Source: Sphingomonas sp. dw_22
GTDB lineage: Bacteria; Pseudomonadota; Alphaproteobacteria; Sphingomonadales; Sphingomonadaceae
Length of the DNA: 64,000 bases
Assembly: GCF_018449795.1 (NCBI RefSeq)
Contig: NZ_JAAVVE010000007.1
Location: 62,001-126,000 of the forward strand
Direction of reading: 5' to 3'
This document shows, in pieces, positions 1-9,712 of this stretch. The position numbers were made by a program, and so were the translations under genes. The stretch's first letter is position 1; each line of letters starts with the position of its first letter. The notes under the pieces are model-generated. The model had not been told where the DNA came from. It searched no databases and saw only the letters and a list, made by a program, of their open reading frames with translations.

Positions 1-897
1 ATCAGCGCGCGGCCCAATGGGCTGGGGCAGAATACCATCGTGCTTTCGCCCGTGGTTCCGGTCGGTTTCGGCGGGCATTATACCGACATCCTGCCGTCGA
101 TGAACATCAAGCTCGACCTCACTTCGCATCTGGTGGGCCGCTTCGCCGCATCGCGGGTCGTGACGCGTCCGACGCTGTCCGATCTCTCGCCCGCACAGTC
201 GATCTCCTCGAACCCGGGGCATGAGCAGATCATCCGCGGCAACCCGGATCTGCTGCCGTTCCGCGCCTCGCAGGTCGAGCTTGGGCTCGAATGGTATATC
301 AACCGGCTCTCGATGCTTTCGGGCGCGGTGTTCTACAAGAACATCGACTCCTTCGTGTCGCCCGCGACGACGCCGCAGATCGTCGACCAGATCACCTTCC
401 AGGTGACGCAGCCGACCAACGGCAAGGGCGCCACCGTCGAAGGCGTCGAACTCGGGTATCGCCAGGTCTTCGGCTTCCTGCCCGCGCCGCTGGACGGTCT
501 CGGCTTCCAGGGCAGCTTTACCTATGTGAAGAGCAACGCGGACTACACCAACGCCGTGGCCGGCGTCAGCTACGGCCTCGTCGGGCTTTCGAAATTCTCG
601 TACAGCGCGGTCGGCTTCTACGAGAAGGGGCCGATCCAGCTCCGGGCGGCCTATACCTGGCGCGACAAGTTCCTCCAGACCGCCACCGGCATGAACGGCG
701 ATCCGGTCTATTTCGCGTCCTATGGCCAGCTCGACGCGAGCGCCTCCTACGCCATCACCAAGGAGATCACGGTGGACCTGCAGGCGCTGAACCTCACCGA
801 CAGCAACGAGTTCACCTATTTCACCATTCCGAGCCGCACGTCATCGTACCGGACGGTAGGCCGGCGCTATCAGATCGGCGCACATGTCCGGTTCTGA
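1..897 (+). CDS. TonB-dependent receptor, C-terminal part (5' end outside window)
   Basis: The frame is open from base 1 to the TGA at 895-897, so 298 residues of a longer protein are visible. They form the C-terminal part of an outer-membrane beta-barrel: alternating polar and aromatic strands, sphingomonad-type receptor signatures such as KGATVEGVELGYRQ and a strand ending GAHVRF with the terminal Phe typical of BAM-inserted barrels. The family imports oligosaccharides or chelates using TonB energy. The plug domain and signal peptide lie upstream of the window. A secreted carboxylesterase follows 18 bases later on the same strand, suggesting cotranscription and a carbohydrate ligand. The ligand itself cannot be read from this fragment. 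It resembles the complete receptors at 15754 and 41271 in general architecture. Confidence 0.9.
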   Translation: MSARPNGLGQNTIVLSPVVPVGFGGHYTDILPSMNIKLDLTSHLVGRFAASRVVTRPTLSDLSPAQSISSNPGHEQIIRGNPDLLPFRASQVELGLEWYINRLSMLSGAVFYKNIDSFVSPATTPQIVDQITFQVTQPTNGKGATVEGVELGYRQVFGFLPAPLDGLGFQGSFTYVKSNADYTNAVAGVSYGLVGLSKFSYSAVGFYEKGPIQLRAAYTWRDKFLQTATGMNGDPVYFASYGQLDASASYAITKEITVDLQALNLTDSNEFTYFTIPSRTSSYRTVGRRYQIGAHVRF

Positions 898-915
898 GCA
901 AGGGGGAGCGGGAAT

Positions 916-2439
916 ATGAAATGGTCTCTCGTCCCGGTACTGGCTCTTGCCCTCGGCGTGGGGGGAGCCTGGGCCGGTGCCCCGCGCGCTGCTTCCGAAG
1001 GTCCGGTGGTCGCTACCGCCGCCGGACCGGTGATCGGGATGACATTGGAGGATGGCAGCGTCGCCTTTCGCGGCATCCCCTATGCGAAGCCGCCGGTCGG
1101 CGAACTGCGCTGGCGTCCTCCGGTCGAGACCGATGCCTGGTCGGCGCCGCGCCCGGCGGTCGCCGAGCCGCCAGCCTGTCCGCAGTCCGTCTATGGCGGC
1201 TGGAACCGGCATGCGTCGGAGCATTCCTCGGAAGACTGCCTGTATCTCAGCGTCCGCACGCCGAACCTTCATCCGGCGCGCCGGCTGCCGGTGATGGTGT
1301 GGTTTCACGGCGGGGGCAACCGCGCGGGCAATGGTACCGAGGTGATTCTGGACAATAGCGGCTCGGGCGCGATCCGGCCCGCCGATCTGGTGGGCAAGGG
1401 CGTGGTGCTGGTGGGCTTCAACTATCGGCTCGCGGCACTGGGTTTCCTGTCGCATCCGGCGCTCACCCGCGAATCGCCGGATCACGCATCCGGCAATTAC
1501 GCGCTGATGGACCAGCAGTCGGCGCTCGCCTGGGTAAAGAGGAACATCGCCCGCTTCGGCGGCGATCCCGGCAATGTGACGGTCTTCGGCCTTTCGGCCG
1601 GCGCCAAGGACATCAACCTGCTGCTGCTCTCGCCACGCTCGAAGGGGCTGTTCGCCAAGGCGATCGCGGAGAGCGGCCCGCCCGGCGGCGGCCTTGCGGA
1701 GCGGACGCTCGCCGAGAACGAGGCGGTGGGCAGGATCATCGCCGCCAAGGCGGGGGCCGCCCCGGATGCCGATGCGGCCGACCTGCGGCGGTTGCCGGTC
1801 TCGGCCCTGGTGGAGGCCGATCACGACATCGATGCGCCGGGGCTGAACGACGCCGACCATATCTGGGCCTCTACTGCCGACGGCGTGGTGCTGCCGGAGC
1901 GGCTTGAGGAACTGCTGCGGCGCGCCGCCAGTCCGGTGCCGCTCATCATCGGTACCAACGAGAACGAATATGTGACCGGCGACGTCAAGGCCGATCCGCA
2001 GGCCGTCATTGCCCGGCGCTTCGGCAAGGACGTGGCGAAGGCGCGTGCAGCCTATGGCGCGCTGCCGGCGGACAAGCTGCCGATTACGCTGGCGACTGAC
2101 CTCTATTTCCGCTGCCCGTCGCTGACGGTTGCCAAGGCCCGCGCCGGGGCGGGGCGTCCCGTCTGGGTCTATAACTGGAACCACCCGAGCGCCGACGGCG
2201 CCACGGTGCGCCATACCTCGGAATCGGCCTATGTCTTCGATGCGAGCCTGCCCGGGAGCCCGCCGATCCAGGCCTATTGGCTGAACTTCGCGCGGACGGG
2301 GGATCCCAACGGCGCCGGCCTGCCGCGTTGGCCGCGCTACGATACCAAGGCGCGCGCCCATATCGAATTCGGAGTCGAGGGAACCAAGGCCCGTTCGAAC
2401 CTCCATGGCGCGGCCTGCGACCTCGTGACCGCCTTCTGA
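916..2439 (+). CDS. Secreted type-B carboxylesterase
   Basis: 507 residues with a Sec-type signal peptide (about residues 1-20, cleaved near AWA-GAPRA). The carboxylesterase family signatures are in order: EDCLYLSV near 106, the oxyanion loop HGGG near 131, the nucleophile elbow GLSAG with Ser227, the acidic residue in GTNENE (Glu351 likely) and His433 in VRHTSE. Alpha/beta hydrolases of this family cleave carboxylic esters. In this context it may remove acyl or aryl esters from a plant polysaccharide or phenolic conjugate in the periplasm. The elbow is GLSAGA instead of the common GESAGG, a small departure next to the serine. A GGGAGCGGG ribosome site precedes the ATG. It probably shares a transcript with the upstream receptor and the beta-helix gene 52 bases downstream. 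The exact substrate is unknown. Confidence 0.88.
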   Translation: MKWSLVPVLALALGVGGAWAGAPRAASEGPVVATAAGPVIGMTLEDGSVAFRGIPYAKPPVGELRWRPPVETDAWSAPRPAVAEPPACPQSVYGGWNRHASEHSSEDCLYLSVRTPNLHPARRLPVMVWFHGGGNRAGNGTEVILDNSGSGAIRPADLVGKGVVLVGFNYRLAALGFLSHPALTRESPDHASGNYALMDQQSALAWVKRNIARFGGDPGNVTVFGLSAGAKDINLLLLSPRSKGLFAKAIAESGPPGGGLAERTLAENEAVGRIIAAKAGAAPDADAADLRRLPVSALVEADHDIDAPGLNDADHIWASTADGVVLPERLEELLRRAASPVPLIIGTNENEYVTGDVKADPQAVIARRFGKDVAKARAAYGALPADKLPITLATDLYFRCPSLTVAKARAGAGRPVWVYNWNHPSADGATVRHTSESAYVFDASLPGSPPIQAYWLNFARTGDPNGAGLPRWPRYDTKARAHIEFGVEGTKARSNLHGAACDLVTAF

Positions 2440-2491
2440 TCCGCCCGCCCGGCACCCGGGCAGACGGCGAATATCCATTCGGGAGACTGGC

Positions 2492-4492
2492 ATGCTGAAA
2501 AGACTTTGGCCGTCGCTGTGGCCGGCATTGATGCTTCTGTCGCCGGCTGCGGCATATGCGCAGGAGGTTCGCCTTTATATATCCCCCGCCGGCGACGATC
2601 GCGCCAGCGGAGCGGCCGATGCGCCGTTCCGCAGCCTGGCGCAGGCCCAGGCCGCGGTGCGCCGCGCGAACGGCAAGGCGGACGTGACCGTGTTTCTGAT
2701 GGACGGCGTCTATCGCCTGGACGCTCCACTGCGCTTCACCGCGCGCGACGGCGGGCAGAACGGGCATCGGGTGACATGGCGCGCGGCGCCCGGCGCCCAT
2801 CCCGAGATTTCCGGCGGCGTTCCCGTCACCGGCTGGACGCTGTTCGACAAGCAGCGGAATATCTATGTCGCCGATGTCCCCAAGGGCCGGGATGCCCGCC
2901 AGCTCTGGGTCAACGGCGTGATGGCGGATCGCGCCGCAGTCGAGATCCCGATCCGCGACGTGGAATTCTCGGCAACCGGCTTCACCATAAAGGATCCGGA
3001 CTTCGCCTGGCTGGGCAAGGTCAAGGATCCCGGCCGCCTGGAAATGGCGTTCACCAATCTGTTCACCGTCCGCTTTTCCCCGGTGGCGTCCGTCGACGGC
3101 CTCACCTTCACGATGCGGCAGCCGGCATGGGACAACAACACTTGGGGCTATGACACGCCGACCCGGCTGTCGCTGCCCGATCAGGCGCATATGTACATCG
3201 TCAACGGGCTCGAGCTGATGGGCCGGCGCCACGAATGGCACTTGAACCGCGACCAATGGTATATCGATCCGGCTGCCGGCAAACTCTATTACAAGCCCGA
3301 TCCGGCGGACGACATCGCCAAGCTCGACATCGTCCTGCCGCGGGTCGAGGCGCTGGTCAGCATCTCCGGCACGGTCGACAAGCCGGTCGAGAATCTCAGC
3401 TTCTCCGGCCTCCGTTTCGCGCATACGAGCTGGATGGGCCCATCGGCCCCGACCGGCTATGCGGACCAGCAGAGCGGCGCCTATCTCAAGGAAGTGGCCG
3501 ATAGCCGCCCGCCCGACGCCTATCGCACCTGCGGGCGCGGCTGTCCGGAGTTCGAGACGATGCGCATGCGCTGGAGCCAGATCCCGGCGGCGGTGCAGGT
3601 ATCCGCCGCGCGCGGCATCGTGTTCGACCATGACGAGTTCACGCAGCTCGGGCAGATCGGCCTGGGCATCGGCACGGACGACAATGCCAATCTTTCCGGC
3701 ACGGGTCTCGGCGCGCAGGACATCGTCGTCCGGCGCAATCGCTTCGCGGTGCTGGCGGGGGGAGCGATCCTGGCCGGCGGCGTGCGCGAGGCAGCGCACC
3801 ATCCCAGGGATCCGCGCCTGGTCAACCGCAACATCCTGATCGAGAACAACATCGTGACGACGGTGAGCCAGGACTTCAAGGACAATGCCGCGATCCAGAC
3901 GACCTTCATCGACGGGGCGCATATCCTGCACAACGAAGTCTCGGACGCGCCCTATGACGGCATCGCGGTCGGCTGGGGCTGGGGCTATTTCGACGCCGGG
4001 GGGAACCCCAATTATGCCAGGAACAATTACGGCTACCGCTCATGGCCGCGCTTCGAAACGCCCACGACGCTGCGCGATACGATCGTGGCCTATAATCGCA
4101 TCCATGGGGTGAAGCAGCTCTTCTTCGACGGCGGCGCGATCTACAACCTGTCGGCCAATCCGGGCGCCGTGATCCACGACAATTACGTGTTCGACATCGG
4201 CGACCGCATGGGCCTCTATCTCGATGAGGGTTCCAAATTCGTCAGGGTGGAGAACAATGTCGTGGAGACCAACGGCAACTGGCTGTTCGCCAACACCTCG
4301 GGCGATAATTACGCGTTGGGGATGACCGCGCGCAACGTGGCGCGGGGCAATTGGCACAATTCGCTCAAGCATCGCGGCGCCTGGCTTCCGCAGCTCGGCA
4401 ACCTGCTCCAGGACAATCACCACGTGCCCGACAAGGCCTGGCCCGAGCCTGCGCGTCAGGTCATCGCGCAGGCGGGGGTGCAGCCGGAATAG
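2492..4492 (+). CDS. Secreted right-handed beta-helix enzyme, GH141-like
   Basis: 666 residues. The N-terminus MLKRLWPSLWPALMLLSPAAAYAQ is a Sec signal peptide preceded by a GGGAGA ribosome site. The mature protein starts with LYISPAGDDRASG and a DGVYRLDAPLRF segment typical of pectate-lyase-like parallel beta-helix enzymes. It carries the block FAHTSWMGPS with YADQQSGAYL and a long helix with FFDGGAIYNLSA and LYLDEGSKF. This arrangement recalls GH141, whose characterised members include an alpha-L-fucosidase acting on rhamnogalacturonan II. The family call is from memory of motifs, not from a search. It would act in the periplasm or at the cell surface. A clear paralog lies at 61481-63511 near the other end of the window. 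It converges on the enolase-family gene ending at 4524. Confidence 0.75.
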   Translation: MLKRLWPSLWPALMLLSPAAAYAQEVRLYISPAGDDRASGAADAPFRSLAQAQAAVRRANGKADVTVFLMDGVYRLDAPLRFTARDGGQNGHRVTWRAAPGAHPEISGGVPVTGWTLFDKQRNIYVADVPKGRDARQLWVNGVMADRAAVEIPIRDVEFSATGFTIKDPDFAWLGKVKDPGRLEMAFTNLFTVRFSPVASVDGLTFTMRQPAWDNNTWGYDTPTRLSLPDQAHMYIVNGLELMGRRHEWHLNRDQWYIDPAAGKLYYKPDPADDIAKLDIVLPRVEALVSISGTVDKPVENLSFSGLRFAHTSWMGPSAPTGYADQQSGAYLKEVADSRPPDAYRTCGRGCPEFETMRMRWSQIPAAVQVSAARGIVFDHDEFTQLGQIGLGIGTDDNANLSGTGLGAQDIVVRRNRFAVLAGGAILAGGVREAAHHPRDPRLVNRNILIENNIVTTVSQDFKDNAAIQTTFIDGAHILHNEVSDAPYDGIAVGWGWGYFDAGGNPNYARNNYGYRSWPRFETPTTLRDTIVAYNRIHGVKQLFFDGGAIYNLSANPGAVIHDNYVFDIGDRMGLYLDEGSKFVRVENNVVETNGNWLFANTSGDNYALGMTARNVARGNWHNSLKHRGAWLPQLGNLLQDNHHVPDKAWPEPARQVIAQAGVQPE

Positions 4493-4523
4493 GGGGTATC
4501 GCAGGATCGGGCGCGCGGCATGT

Positions 4524-5669
4524 CTAGGATGCCGGCGCCTTCGACGTGGCGTTGAAAACGCGGTGCGACACGCAATTGTCGTCCACCACGTCCCAGTCGA
4601 TGTCGATGCCCAGCCCCGGCCCTTCGGGGACATGGATATTGCCCTCGGCATCCATCAGGTCGCGCAGGCTCTGCTTCATCGGGAGCTGGAACGTGTCCTC
4701 GGGGACGAACAGCTCGAAATATTCCGAATTGCGCACCGCGCAGGCGACGTGGAGGTTGGCGACGTCCATCGGCCCCATGGTGGTGGTGTGCAGCTCGCAA
4801 TTGATGCCGTGCGCCTCGGCCAGGTGGCAGACCTTCAGCGTGCCGGTGATGCCGCCCTTCCACGAGACGTCGGCGCGGACCATGTCGAGCGCGTCGGCCT
4901 TGATCGCCTGGGCGACGCCCCAGGGGCCGCCGCGCGTCGTCTCGGTGCCGACGATCGGGATGTCCACGGTGGCGGCGAGCTTGGCGTATTTGTCGAGCTC
5001 GTAATCGCGGAACGGCTCCTCGAACCAGTAATAGTTCAGCGCTTCGAGGTGACGGGCGACGCGGATCGCCTCGGGCAGCGTATATTCGGCGACCGGATCG
5101 GTCATCAGGATCATGTCGGGGCCCACCGCCTCGCGCACTGCGGCGTGGATCGCCATGTCCATGCTGCTCGGGCCGCAGGGATGAACCTTGTACGCCTTGA
5201 AGCCGAGCTCCTTGTAGTGCAGCGCCTCGCGGACGTAATCCTCGATCGCCGGGAGCCACAGACTGCTCGCATAGACCGGCTGGCTGGTGCGGTAGCTGCC
5301 GAGATAGCGGTGGAGCGGCAGGCCCGCGGTGCGCGCCGCCGCGTCCCACAGCGCCACGTCGATCGGGCCGGGCAGGAAGACCGGGAAGAAGGCGCCGTGC
5401 CGATCGATGTTCCAGAAATCGTGCCAGATCTTCTCGCGATCATGGATGCTGCGGCCCAGGATCACCGGCGCGATGACGTCGGACAGATAGGCGTCCGTGA
5501 TCGCGCCCGAGCGTGCCGCCCAGAAAGTCGCGATGCCCTCGATCCCGTCCGAGGTGGTGATGCGGCCGACACCGTAGCTCCACGGCATCGGTGCCGCGCC
5601 TTCGCGGTCCTCGTCGAACAGCCCCTTGGGCCGGTTGCAGATCCAGGTCTCGAACTTCTCGACGCGCAT
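4524..5669 (-). CDS. Mandelate racemase/enolase-superfamily sugar-acid dehydratase
   Basis: 381 residues, cytoplasmic. Enolase-superfamily acid-sugar dehydratases abstract the proton alpha to a carboxylate and eliminate water to give a 2-keto-3-deoxy acid. The active-site pieces of the mandelate racemase subgroup are all visible: a KxK-type motif in FKAYKVH, metal ligands in MTDP, WFEEP and GTET, Asp in RADVSWKGGITG and His in CELHTTT, which form the His/Asp pair. The gene is divergent from the GH28 at 5760, and the 90-base gap holds a CTTGTCTTACAGG palindrome shared with other uronate genes. That favours a hexuronate- or aldonate-derived substrate. I cannot assign a specific one (L-rhamnonate, galactonate and galactarate types are all possible). 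Confidence 0.82.
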   Translation of the reverse strand: MRVEKFETWICNRPKGLFDEDREGAAPMPWSYGVGRITTSDGIEGIATFWAARSGAITDAYLSDVIAPVILGRSIHDREKIWHDFWNIDRHGAFFPVFLPGPIDVALWDAAARTAGLPLHRYLGSYRTSQPVYASSLWLPAIEDYVREALHYKELGFKAYKVHPCGPSSMDMAIHAAVREAVGPDMILMTDPVAEYTLPEAIRVARHLEALNYYWFEEPFRDYELDKYAKLAATVDIPIVGTETTRGGPWGVAQAIKADALDMVRADVSWKGGITGTLKVCHLAEAHGINCELHTTTMGPMDVANLHVACAVRNSEYFELFVPEDTFQLPMKQSLRDLMDAEGNIHVPEGPGLGIDIDWDVVDDNCVSHRVFNATSKAPAS

Positions 5670-5691
5670 GCGGCATCCTCGCTTCTTTGAA

Positions 5692-5704
5692 CTTGTCTTA
5701 CAGG
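5692..5704. promoter_or_regulatory. Putative GntR operator, family A
   Basis: CTTGTCTTACAGG is one mismatch from the palindrome CCTGT-N3-ACAGG. It lies in the divergent gap between the enolase-family gene (start 5669) and GH28 (start 5760). Near-identical copies occur upstream of the hexuronate-type transporter and the GH28/receptor pair. Assignment to the FadR-type regulator at 7444-8184 is inferred from position. Confidence 0.55.
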
Positions 5705-5759
5705 ATAGGGCGGCTACACCTTCCCGACAACATCAAACGACACGGGAAGGGGATAGACG

Positions 5760-7400
5760 ATGACGGGCGCATCGCCATTGCTGCTGGCCAATGCGGAGTT
5801 CGGCCGCCGCGCATTCACGCTGGGAATGGGCGCGGCCTTCGCCATGGCGGCGATGCCGGTGCGGGCGGCAGGCGGGCTGCGGACCTTCCACGATGTGCGC
5901 GACTATGGCGCGAAGGGCGACGGCAGGGCGATCGACAGCGGCGCGATCAACAAGGCGATCGAGGCTGCGAGCAAGGCCGGCGGGGGGACGGTGGTGGTGC
6001 CGCCGGGCAATTACCTCTGCTTCTCGATCCGGCTGAAGGACGACATCACGCTGGTGCTCTCCTCGGGCTCGGTGCTGATCGCCGCCGATCCGGATACGCA
6101 TGGCCTCCATTACGACCTGCCCGAGGGCGCGCAGGAAGAGCAGTTCAACGATTTCGGCGTGGTGCATCAGCATCCGGCGCTGATCTATGGCGACGGCGTC
6201 CGCAACGTCGCGATCATCGGCAAGGGGCTGATCCACGGGCTGGGGCTCGACCGCGAAGGGCCGGGACCGCGCTGGCACGGCGCGGCGGACTGGACGTCGC
6301 CCAAGTCGCAGGGATTGACGCCCGAACAGGCGCGGCTGCTCGACCCGAAGGAGCAGGCGCAGCAGGGGCGGGGGCACAAGTCGATTGGATTGAAGGGATG
6401 CCGCAACGTGCTGCTGCGCGACTTCTCGATCCTGCAGGGCGGGCATTTCTCGGTCTATGTACTGGGGTGCAGCAACGTCACGATCGATAATCTGACGGTC
6501 GACACCGATCGCGACGGCATCGACATCGATTGCTGCCGGAATGTCCGGGTGAGCAACTGCATCGTCAATGCGCCCAAGGACGACGCGATCGTGCTCAAGA
6601 GCAGCTGGGGCATGGATCGCCTGCTGTTCTGCGAGGACGTGACGGTGATCGGCTGCAAGACCAGCGGCTATCTGCTCGGCTCGGTGCTGGACGGCACCTA
6701 TCAGAAGTCGCCCTATCTCTCGCCGGACAAGCTCGGCGTGCTTGGCCGGATCAAGCTCGGCACCGATTCGATCGGCGGCTTCCGCAACATCCTGGTCGCC
6801 GACTGCACCTGCGAGAACAGCCGGGGGCTCCAGCTCGGCGCGATCGACGGCGGCGTGCTGGAGGACGTGACCTTCGCCAACATCACGATGCGCAATCCGG
6901 TCAACCATCCGCTGTTCGTGCGCCTTTCCGCGCGGCAGCGCGCGCCGGAGGGGGCGCCGGTGGGGACGGTGCGGCGGGTGCGCTTCTCCGACATCAACGT
7001 GTCCGGCGCGGACGGGCGCTATCCGTGCGGCATCGTCGGCATCGCGGACAAGGCGATCGACGATGTGTCGCTGGAGGGCGTGCATGTCGCGTGCAGCGGC
7101 GGCGGGACCGCCGAGGACGCCGCGCGCGTGCCGCCCGAGCGGCGCAACTCCAGCCTGGAGCCGAGCTTCATGGGCACGCTGCCGGCGTTCGGCCTCTATG
7201 TCCGCCACGCGCGCAACATCGCGGCGAAGGACGTGACCTTCACCACCGAGAAGCCCGATGCGCGGCCGGCGATCCTGCTCGACGACGTTGCCGGCGCGCA
7301 GATCGATGGGTTGCGATCGAGCGCGGACAAGGCGGGCGCGGTGCGCGCGACGGCAAGCAGCGACGTGGCGATCGGGGCGGTGGCGAAGCTGGCGGGCTGA
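5760..7400 (+). CDS. GH28 polygalacturonase-type hydrolase, Tat-exported
   Basis: 546 residues. The N-terminus contains GRRAFTLGMGAAFAMAAM, a twin-arginine-like signal preceding a cleavage site near VRAAG. The mature domain opens with DYGAKGDGRAIDSGAINKAI and GGGTVVVPPG, the usual GH28 start. The catalytic region shows TDRDGIDID, KDDAIVLKS and a late RIKLGTDS, matching the conserved Asp pair and the RIK motif. GH28 enzymes hydrolyse alpha-galacturonosyl (sometimes rhamnosyl-linked) bonds in pectins by inversion. Endo or exo mode cannot be told here. An AAGGGGA ribosome site precedes the ATG. It shares its promoter region with the divergent enolase-family gene. A close paralog (545 residues) lies at 59847-61484. 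Confidence 0.9.
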   Translation: MTGASPLLLANAEFGRRAFTLGMGAAFAMAAMPVRAAGGLRTFHDVRDYGAKGDGRAIDSGAINKAIEAASKAGGGTVVVPPGNYLCFSIRLKDDITLVLSSGSVLIAADPDTHGLHYDLPEGAQEEQFNDFGVVHQHPALIYGDGVRNVAIIGKGLIHGLGLDREGPGPRWHGAADWTSPKSQGLTPEQARLLDPKEQAQQGRGHKSIGLKGCRNVLLRDFSILQGGHFSVYVLGCSNVTIDNLTVDTDRDGIDIDCCRNVRVSNCIVNAPKDDAIVLKSSWGMDRLLFCEDVTVIGCKTSGYLLGSVLDGTYQKSPYLSPDKLGVLGRIKLGTDSIGGFRNILVADCTCENSRGLQLGAIDGGVLEDVTFANITMRNPVNHPLFVRLSARQRAPEGAPVGTVRRVRFSDINVSGADGRYPCGIVGIADKAIDDVSLEGVHVACSGGGTAEDAARVPPERRNSSLEPSFMGTLPAFGLYVRHARNIAAKDVTFTTEKPDARPAILLDDVAGAQIDGLRSSADKAGAVRATASSDVAIGAVAKLAG

Positions 7401-7401
7401 A

Positions 7402-7440
7402 TCCTGTTTTCCCCTCCCTTGCAGGGAGGGGAAAACAGGA
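7402..7440. terminator. Bidirectional terminator hairpin between convergent genes
   Basis: A perfect 18-bp inverted repeat (arms 7402-7419 and 7423-7440) with a TGC loop. The arms contain a TTTTCCCCTCCCT run and its complement, so a T tract lies on either strand. It sits in the 43-base gap between the stops of GH28 and the GntR gene and should terminate both. Confidence 0.85.
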
Positions 7441-7443
7441 CAG

Positions 7444-8184
7444 TTACGCCACGCCCGCGCCCATGATCGGCGCGAGGATCGCCGAGAGCGCGTCGTCGAA
7501 ATGCTGCGCCATTGCTGCGGCCGCGCCGGCCGGGTTGCCAGCGACGACTTCGCGGACGATGTCCTCGTGCAGGTCCTGCACCCGCCTCAGCTCGGGCGTG
7601 GCCGACCAGCGCTCGATGCCGGCGAGCATCGAGGCCTCGATGAGCTGCCGGAATGCCTCGATCAGCAGCGGATAGAGCGGATTGGCGGTCGCCCGGGCGA
7701 GGGTCATGTGCAGCTTGAGATCGAGGCTCGCATAGCCCTCGGCATTGCCGAGATGGCCCGGCATCTCGGCGACGATCGCCTGCAGCTCGGCGATGTCCGC
7801 CTCGGTGCGGCGCTCGGCGGCGAGTGCGACCATCGCGATCTCGATGCCGCGGCGCATCTCGAGGATGTCGGGGGCCTCGGCCTGGCCGATCAGGACCGCG
7901 TTCTTGATCACGCGCGAGATCATCTCGCCATCGACCGACACGATCGTCGCGCGCTTGCCGACCGCCATCTCGACAAGCCCGGTCGCGGCGAGCGTCCGCA
8001 TCGCCTCGCGCACGACCGGCCGGCTGACGCCCAGCGTCAGGCTGATCGTCGTCTCGCTGGGCAGCTTCGCGCCGGGGCGCAGCCGCTCGCTGGCGACATG
8101 ATCCCGCAAATAGTCGATGACACGCTCGACCAGGCCGATCGCTTTCGTGCCCCCGGCTTCGGGTTCATTGCTCGTCGCCTGCAC
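7444..8184 (-). CDS. FadR-type GntR transcriptional regulator (FCD domain)
   Basis: 246 residues from a GTG start at 8184, chosen because AGGAGG lies 10 bases upstream; a longer frame back to 8238 lacks such a site. The N-terminal winged helix (about residues 15-80) includes LRPGAKLPSETTISLTLGVS and RPVVREAMRTL. The rest is the all-helical FCD effector domain with the usual acidic and His residues. Regulators of this family commonly sense uronates or their keto-deoxy products. The gene is divergent from the hexuronate-type transporter operon at 8369, and a CCTGTCTTACAGG palindrome lies between them. It therefore probably controls itself, the transporter/uronate operon and the genes at 5.7 and 15.7 kb. 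The effector is unknown. Confidence 0.88.
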   Translation of the reverse strand: MQATSNEPEAGGTKAIGLVERVIDYLRDHVASERLRPGAKLPSETTISLTLGVSRPVVREAMRTLAATGLVEMAVGKRATIVSVDGEMISRVIKNAVLIGQAEAPDILEMRRGIEIAMVALAAERRTEADIAELQAIVAEMPGHLGNAEGYASLDLKLHMTLARATANPLYPLLIEAFRQLIEASMLAGIERWSATPELRRVQDLHEDIVREVVAGNPAGAAAAMAQHFDDALSAILAPIMGAGVA

Positions 8185-8302
8185 GATGTAATTCCCTCCT
8201 GAACCATAGTCTATCGGCAGATTTTGCCACAGGGGCAAGCAGCCGCGGCCGGACCTTCCCCAAAAAAGCTGCTTGCGTCATTTCGGTGCAAGCTGGTAGT
8301 GA

Positions 8303-8315
8303 CCTGTCTTACAGG
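8303..8315. promoter_or_regulatory. Putative GntR operator, family A
   Basis: CCTGTCTTACAGG is a perfect palindrome (5-bp arms, 3-base centre), located 54 bases before the MFS start and 119 bases before the divergent GntR start. It is the best match of the four family-A sites in the window. Confidence 0.6.
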
Positions 8316-8368
8316 ATGCGCCAAATAGATCCTGACAAGCAAGCGGATCCGTTGAGGAAGCTGAAGGC

Positions 8369-9712
8369 ATGACCACCAATATCGGCGCGGACGCCGGAGC
8401 GGCCGCCGTCCCGGCGCCGGCTGGCCGGTATCGCTGGACGATCTGCGCGCTGCTCTTCGCCTCGACGACGATCTGCTACATGGACCGGCAGATATTCGGG
8501 CTGCTCAAGCCGGTCCTGGATCTCGAGCTCGGCTGGTCCGAGACCGTCTATGGCGACGTCATCGCCACCTTCTCGCTGATGTATGCGTGCGGCTATCTGT
8601 TCGGCGGGCGGCTGATGGACCGGATCGGCGTGCGGCGCGGGCTTTCGCTCGCGGTCGGCGCCTGGAGCATCAGCGCGGCGCTGCACGGGCTGATGACGAC
8701 CGCGCTGGGCTTCAAGTTCGCGCGCGGCGCGCTGGGGCTGGCCGAGGGCGGCAATTTCCCCGCCTCAATCAAGGCGGTGCGCGAATGGTTCCCGCCGCGC
8801 GAGCGCGCCTTCGCGACGGGGCTGTTCAATGCCGGCAGCAATATCGGCGCGATCGTGACGCCGATCAGCCTGCCGTTCATCGTGGCGCTGGTCGGCTGGC
8901 GGGCGGCGTTCCTGATCGCGGGCGCGCTGGGGCTGATCTGGGTCGCGCTGTGGCTGCGCTTCTATGATACGCCCGAGCGGCAGCGGCGCCTGTCGGCCGA
9001 GGAACTGGCCTATATCAAGTCGGGCGACGTCGATGCGCCGGCGCCCGCGCGGGTGCCCTGGCTGTCGCTCTTCGCCTATCGCGGCACCTGGGCCTATGCG
9101 ATCGGCATGCTGCTCACCAGCCCGGTCTGGTGGTTCTATCTCAACTGGGTTCCCGGCTTCCTGCACCAGCGCTTCGGCGTCGACATGATGGCATCGATCG
9201 CGCCGCTGGTGACGATCTACCTGATCGCCGATATCGGCAGCATCTTCGGCGGCTGGATCTCCTCGCGGCTCATCAAGAGCGGCATGCCGACGCTGCGCGC
9301 GCGGATGATCGCGATGCTGTGCATGGCGATGTGCCCGATCCCGGTGGCGCTCGTGTCGGGCGTGTCGGGCATGTGGCCCGCCGTGCTGCTGATCGCGCTG
9401 GCGGCGGCTGGGCACCAGGGACTTTCGGCCAATCTCTATACCGTCGTGTCGGACACGCTTCCCGCGGGCGCGGTAAGCTCGGTGATCGGCATCGGCGGCT
9501 TCGCGGCCGGAGTCACCGGCATGTTCGTGGCGATGGCGGTGGGGCGGATCCTCGACGCCACCGGCGGCAACTACATGGTCCTGTTCATCGGCGCCGCGGC
9601 GGCATATCCGCTGGCGGTGCTCATCATGGCGCTGATCTTGCGGAGGCCCCGGCCGCCCGCGGCATCGATCGCCCCGGATGGACTGCGGCCAGCCTTGATG
9701 GAGCAACAATGA
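8369..9712 (+). CDS. MFS transporter, hexuronate/anion:cation symporter type
   Basis: 447 residues with about 12 hydrophobic helices. The N-terminal segment [20 protein letters not shown] with [14 protein letters not shown] resembles the ExuT/anion:cation symporter branch of the major facilitator superfamily, which takes up galacturonate and glucuronate with protons. The loop [13 protein letters not shown] carries the MFS signature between helices 2 and 3. A GAGGAAG ribosome site precedes the ATG. It is the first gene of an operon continuing with an RraA-like protein (ATGA overlap), split UxaA, SDR and UxaC, so a hexuronate substrate is a strong inference. The family-A operator lies just upstream. 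Other aldonates remain possible. Confidence 0.87.
   Translation: MTTNIGADAGAAAVPAPAGRYRWTICALLFASTTICYMDRQIFGLLKPVLDLELGWSETVYGDVIATFSLMYACGYLFGGRLMDRIGVRRGLSLAVGAWSISAALHGLMTTALGFKFARGALGLAEGGNFPASIKAVREWFPPRERAFATGLFNAGSNIGAIVTPISLPFIVALVGWRAAFLIAGALGLIWVALWLRFYDTPERQRRLSAEELAYIKSGDVDAPAPARVPWLSLFAYRGTWAYAIGMLLTSPVWWFYLNWVPGFLHQRFGVDMMASIAPLVTIYLIADIGSIFGGWISSRLIKSGMPTLRARMIAMLCMAMCPIPVALVSGVSGMWPAVLLIALAAAGHQGLSANLYTVVSDTLPAGAVSSVIGIGGFAAGVTGMFVAMAVGRILDATGGNYMVLFIGAAAAYPLAVLIMALILRRPRPPAASIAPDGLRPALMEQQ

Noticed and set aside
841-2493. Minus-strand frame opposite the carboxylesterase
   Set aside because: No motif, and the esterase with its signal peptide and catalytic triad explains the region.
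4493-4523. Terminator between the GH141-like and enolase genes
   Set aside because: A CGGCAT/ATGCCG 6-bp inverted repeat is present, but it is short, overlaps the coding end and lacks a T run.
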